Shown here piece after piece: positions 6,553-6,620 of a DNA stretch of 6,620 nt (position 1 is the stretch's first letter; the number at the start of each line of letters is the position of its first letter). The stretch comes from Treponema sp. Its GTDB lineage: Bacteria; Spirochaetota; Spirochaetia; Treponematales; Breznakiellaceae. Both the position numbers and the translations under genes were made by a program. The stretch is from contig JAISTO010000022.1 in NCBI GenBank assembly GCA_031272575.1, positions 1 through 6,620 on the forward strand, read 5' to 3'. The notes beneath the pieces are model-generated. The model did no database searches. It was not told the origin of the DNA and saw nothing but the letters and a program-made list of their open reading frames with translations.

Positions 6553-6620
6553 ATGGCATACTCAATCGATACACGGGAGATAGCCCTGCGGTACTTGGAA
6601 ACGCACACCTATCAGAATAC
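6553..6620 (+). CDS. IS630-family transposase, N-terminal fragment
   Basis: Twenty-two codons are visible before the window ends. They read MAYSIDTREIALRYLETHTY and continue QN. MAYSIDxRExxLxYxExGH is the familiar opening of IS630-family transposases, leading into their helix-turn-helix DNA-binding domain. The DDE catalytic domain is not in the window, so it cannot be said whether the enzyme is intact. There is no Shine-Dalgarno sequence in front of the ATG; the bases before it are TAGTGTCTAT. Translation from a leaderless message is likely, given the position of the promoter. Confidence 0.8.
   Translation, partial: MAYSIDTREIALRYLETHTYQN

Larger units (their letters stand above)
6504..6620 (+). 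mobile_element. IS630-family insertion sequence, left end
   Basis: The LamG-coding sequence ends abruptly at a TATA (6504-6507) and is followed by AT-richer DNA carrying a promoter and the start of an IS630-type transposase. IS630/Tc1-mariner elements insert at TA and duplicate it, so the junction is at TA 6504-6505 or 6506-6507. Comparison with the intact LamG of the same protein places the break after the motif RYIDLGTDFD. The right end and the terminal inverted repeat partner are outside the window, so the exact border cannot be fixed. Confidence 0.75.

Noticed and set aside
1..6620. tRNA, rRNA, CRISPR array or phage-type gene
   Set aside because: No cloverleaf-like sequence, rRNA core sequence, regular short repeat-spacer pattern or phage-type protein was seen on either strand.

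Overview
The window reads almost entirely in one direction (+) and carries, in order: the last codons of an alanine-type aminotransferase, a complete AAA+ ATPase, a complete small polytopic membrane protein, a long surface lipoprotein built around a metallophosphoesterase, and the left end of an IS630-type insertion sequence that has cut the lipoprotein gene short. The DNA is GC-rich in the genes. It turns clearly AT-rich only in the promoter region near 2781-2850 and from about 6504, where the insertion sequence begins. A relaxed lipobox, a multi-domain lipoprotein and a membrane protein ending in a KNFIFPWKD-type tail make a spirochaete (Treponema-like) host my best guess. That guess rests on memory of such proteins, not on a marker gene in the window.

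Region 1 (1-1884) looks like an operon: only four bases separate the aminotransferase stop from the GTG start of the AAA+ gene, and its ribosome binding site lies in the last aminotransferase codons. The ATPase has an N-terminal AAA-like half without a P-loop and a C-terminal half with intact Walker A, Walker B, sensor and arginine-finger-like residues. Region 2 (1885-2007) is a structured spacer with two strong hairpins, resembling a dispersed REP-type element. Region 3 (2008-2781) encodes a membrane protein of about five transmembrane segments, distantly like the DUF624/YesL family; it has no Shine-Dalgarno site, and a possible promoter is placed so that the message could be leaderless.

Region 4 (2782-2909) is an AT-rich promoter and leader for the lipoprotein, with a near-palindrome over the -10 box and an anti-Shine-Dalgarno stretch that could mask the ribosome binding site. 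Region 5 (2910-6521) encodes a lipoprotein of 1203 residues: lipobox, three FN3-like modules (two of them about 95% identical in DNA), a calcineurin-like phosphoesterase with every metal-binding motif present, another FN3-like module, a LamG/concanavalin-type domain, a beta-rich linker domain and the first 61 residues of a second LamG domain. That second LamG is broken by the insertion sequence, which supplies the last four codons and the stop. Region 6 (about 6504-6620) is the IS left end with a strong promoter placed about six bases upstream of the transposase ATG, and the first 22 codons of the transposase.

The genes do not form an obvious single pathway. I see no sign of a wholly new system. 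The points most worth following are the IS-interrupted phosphoesterase-lectin lipoprotein with its recombination-prone repeats, the apparently leaderless transposase message, and the half-degenerate AAA+ protein coupled to an aminotransferase gene.
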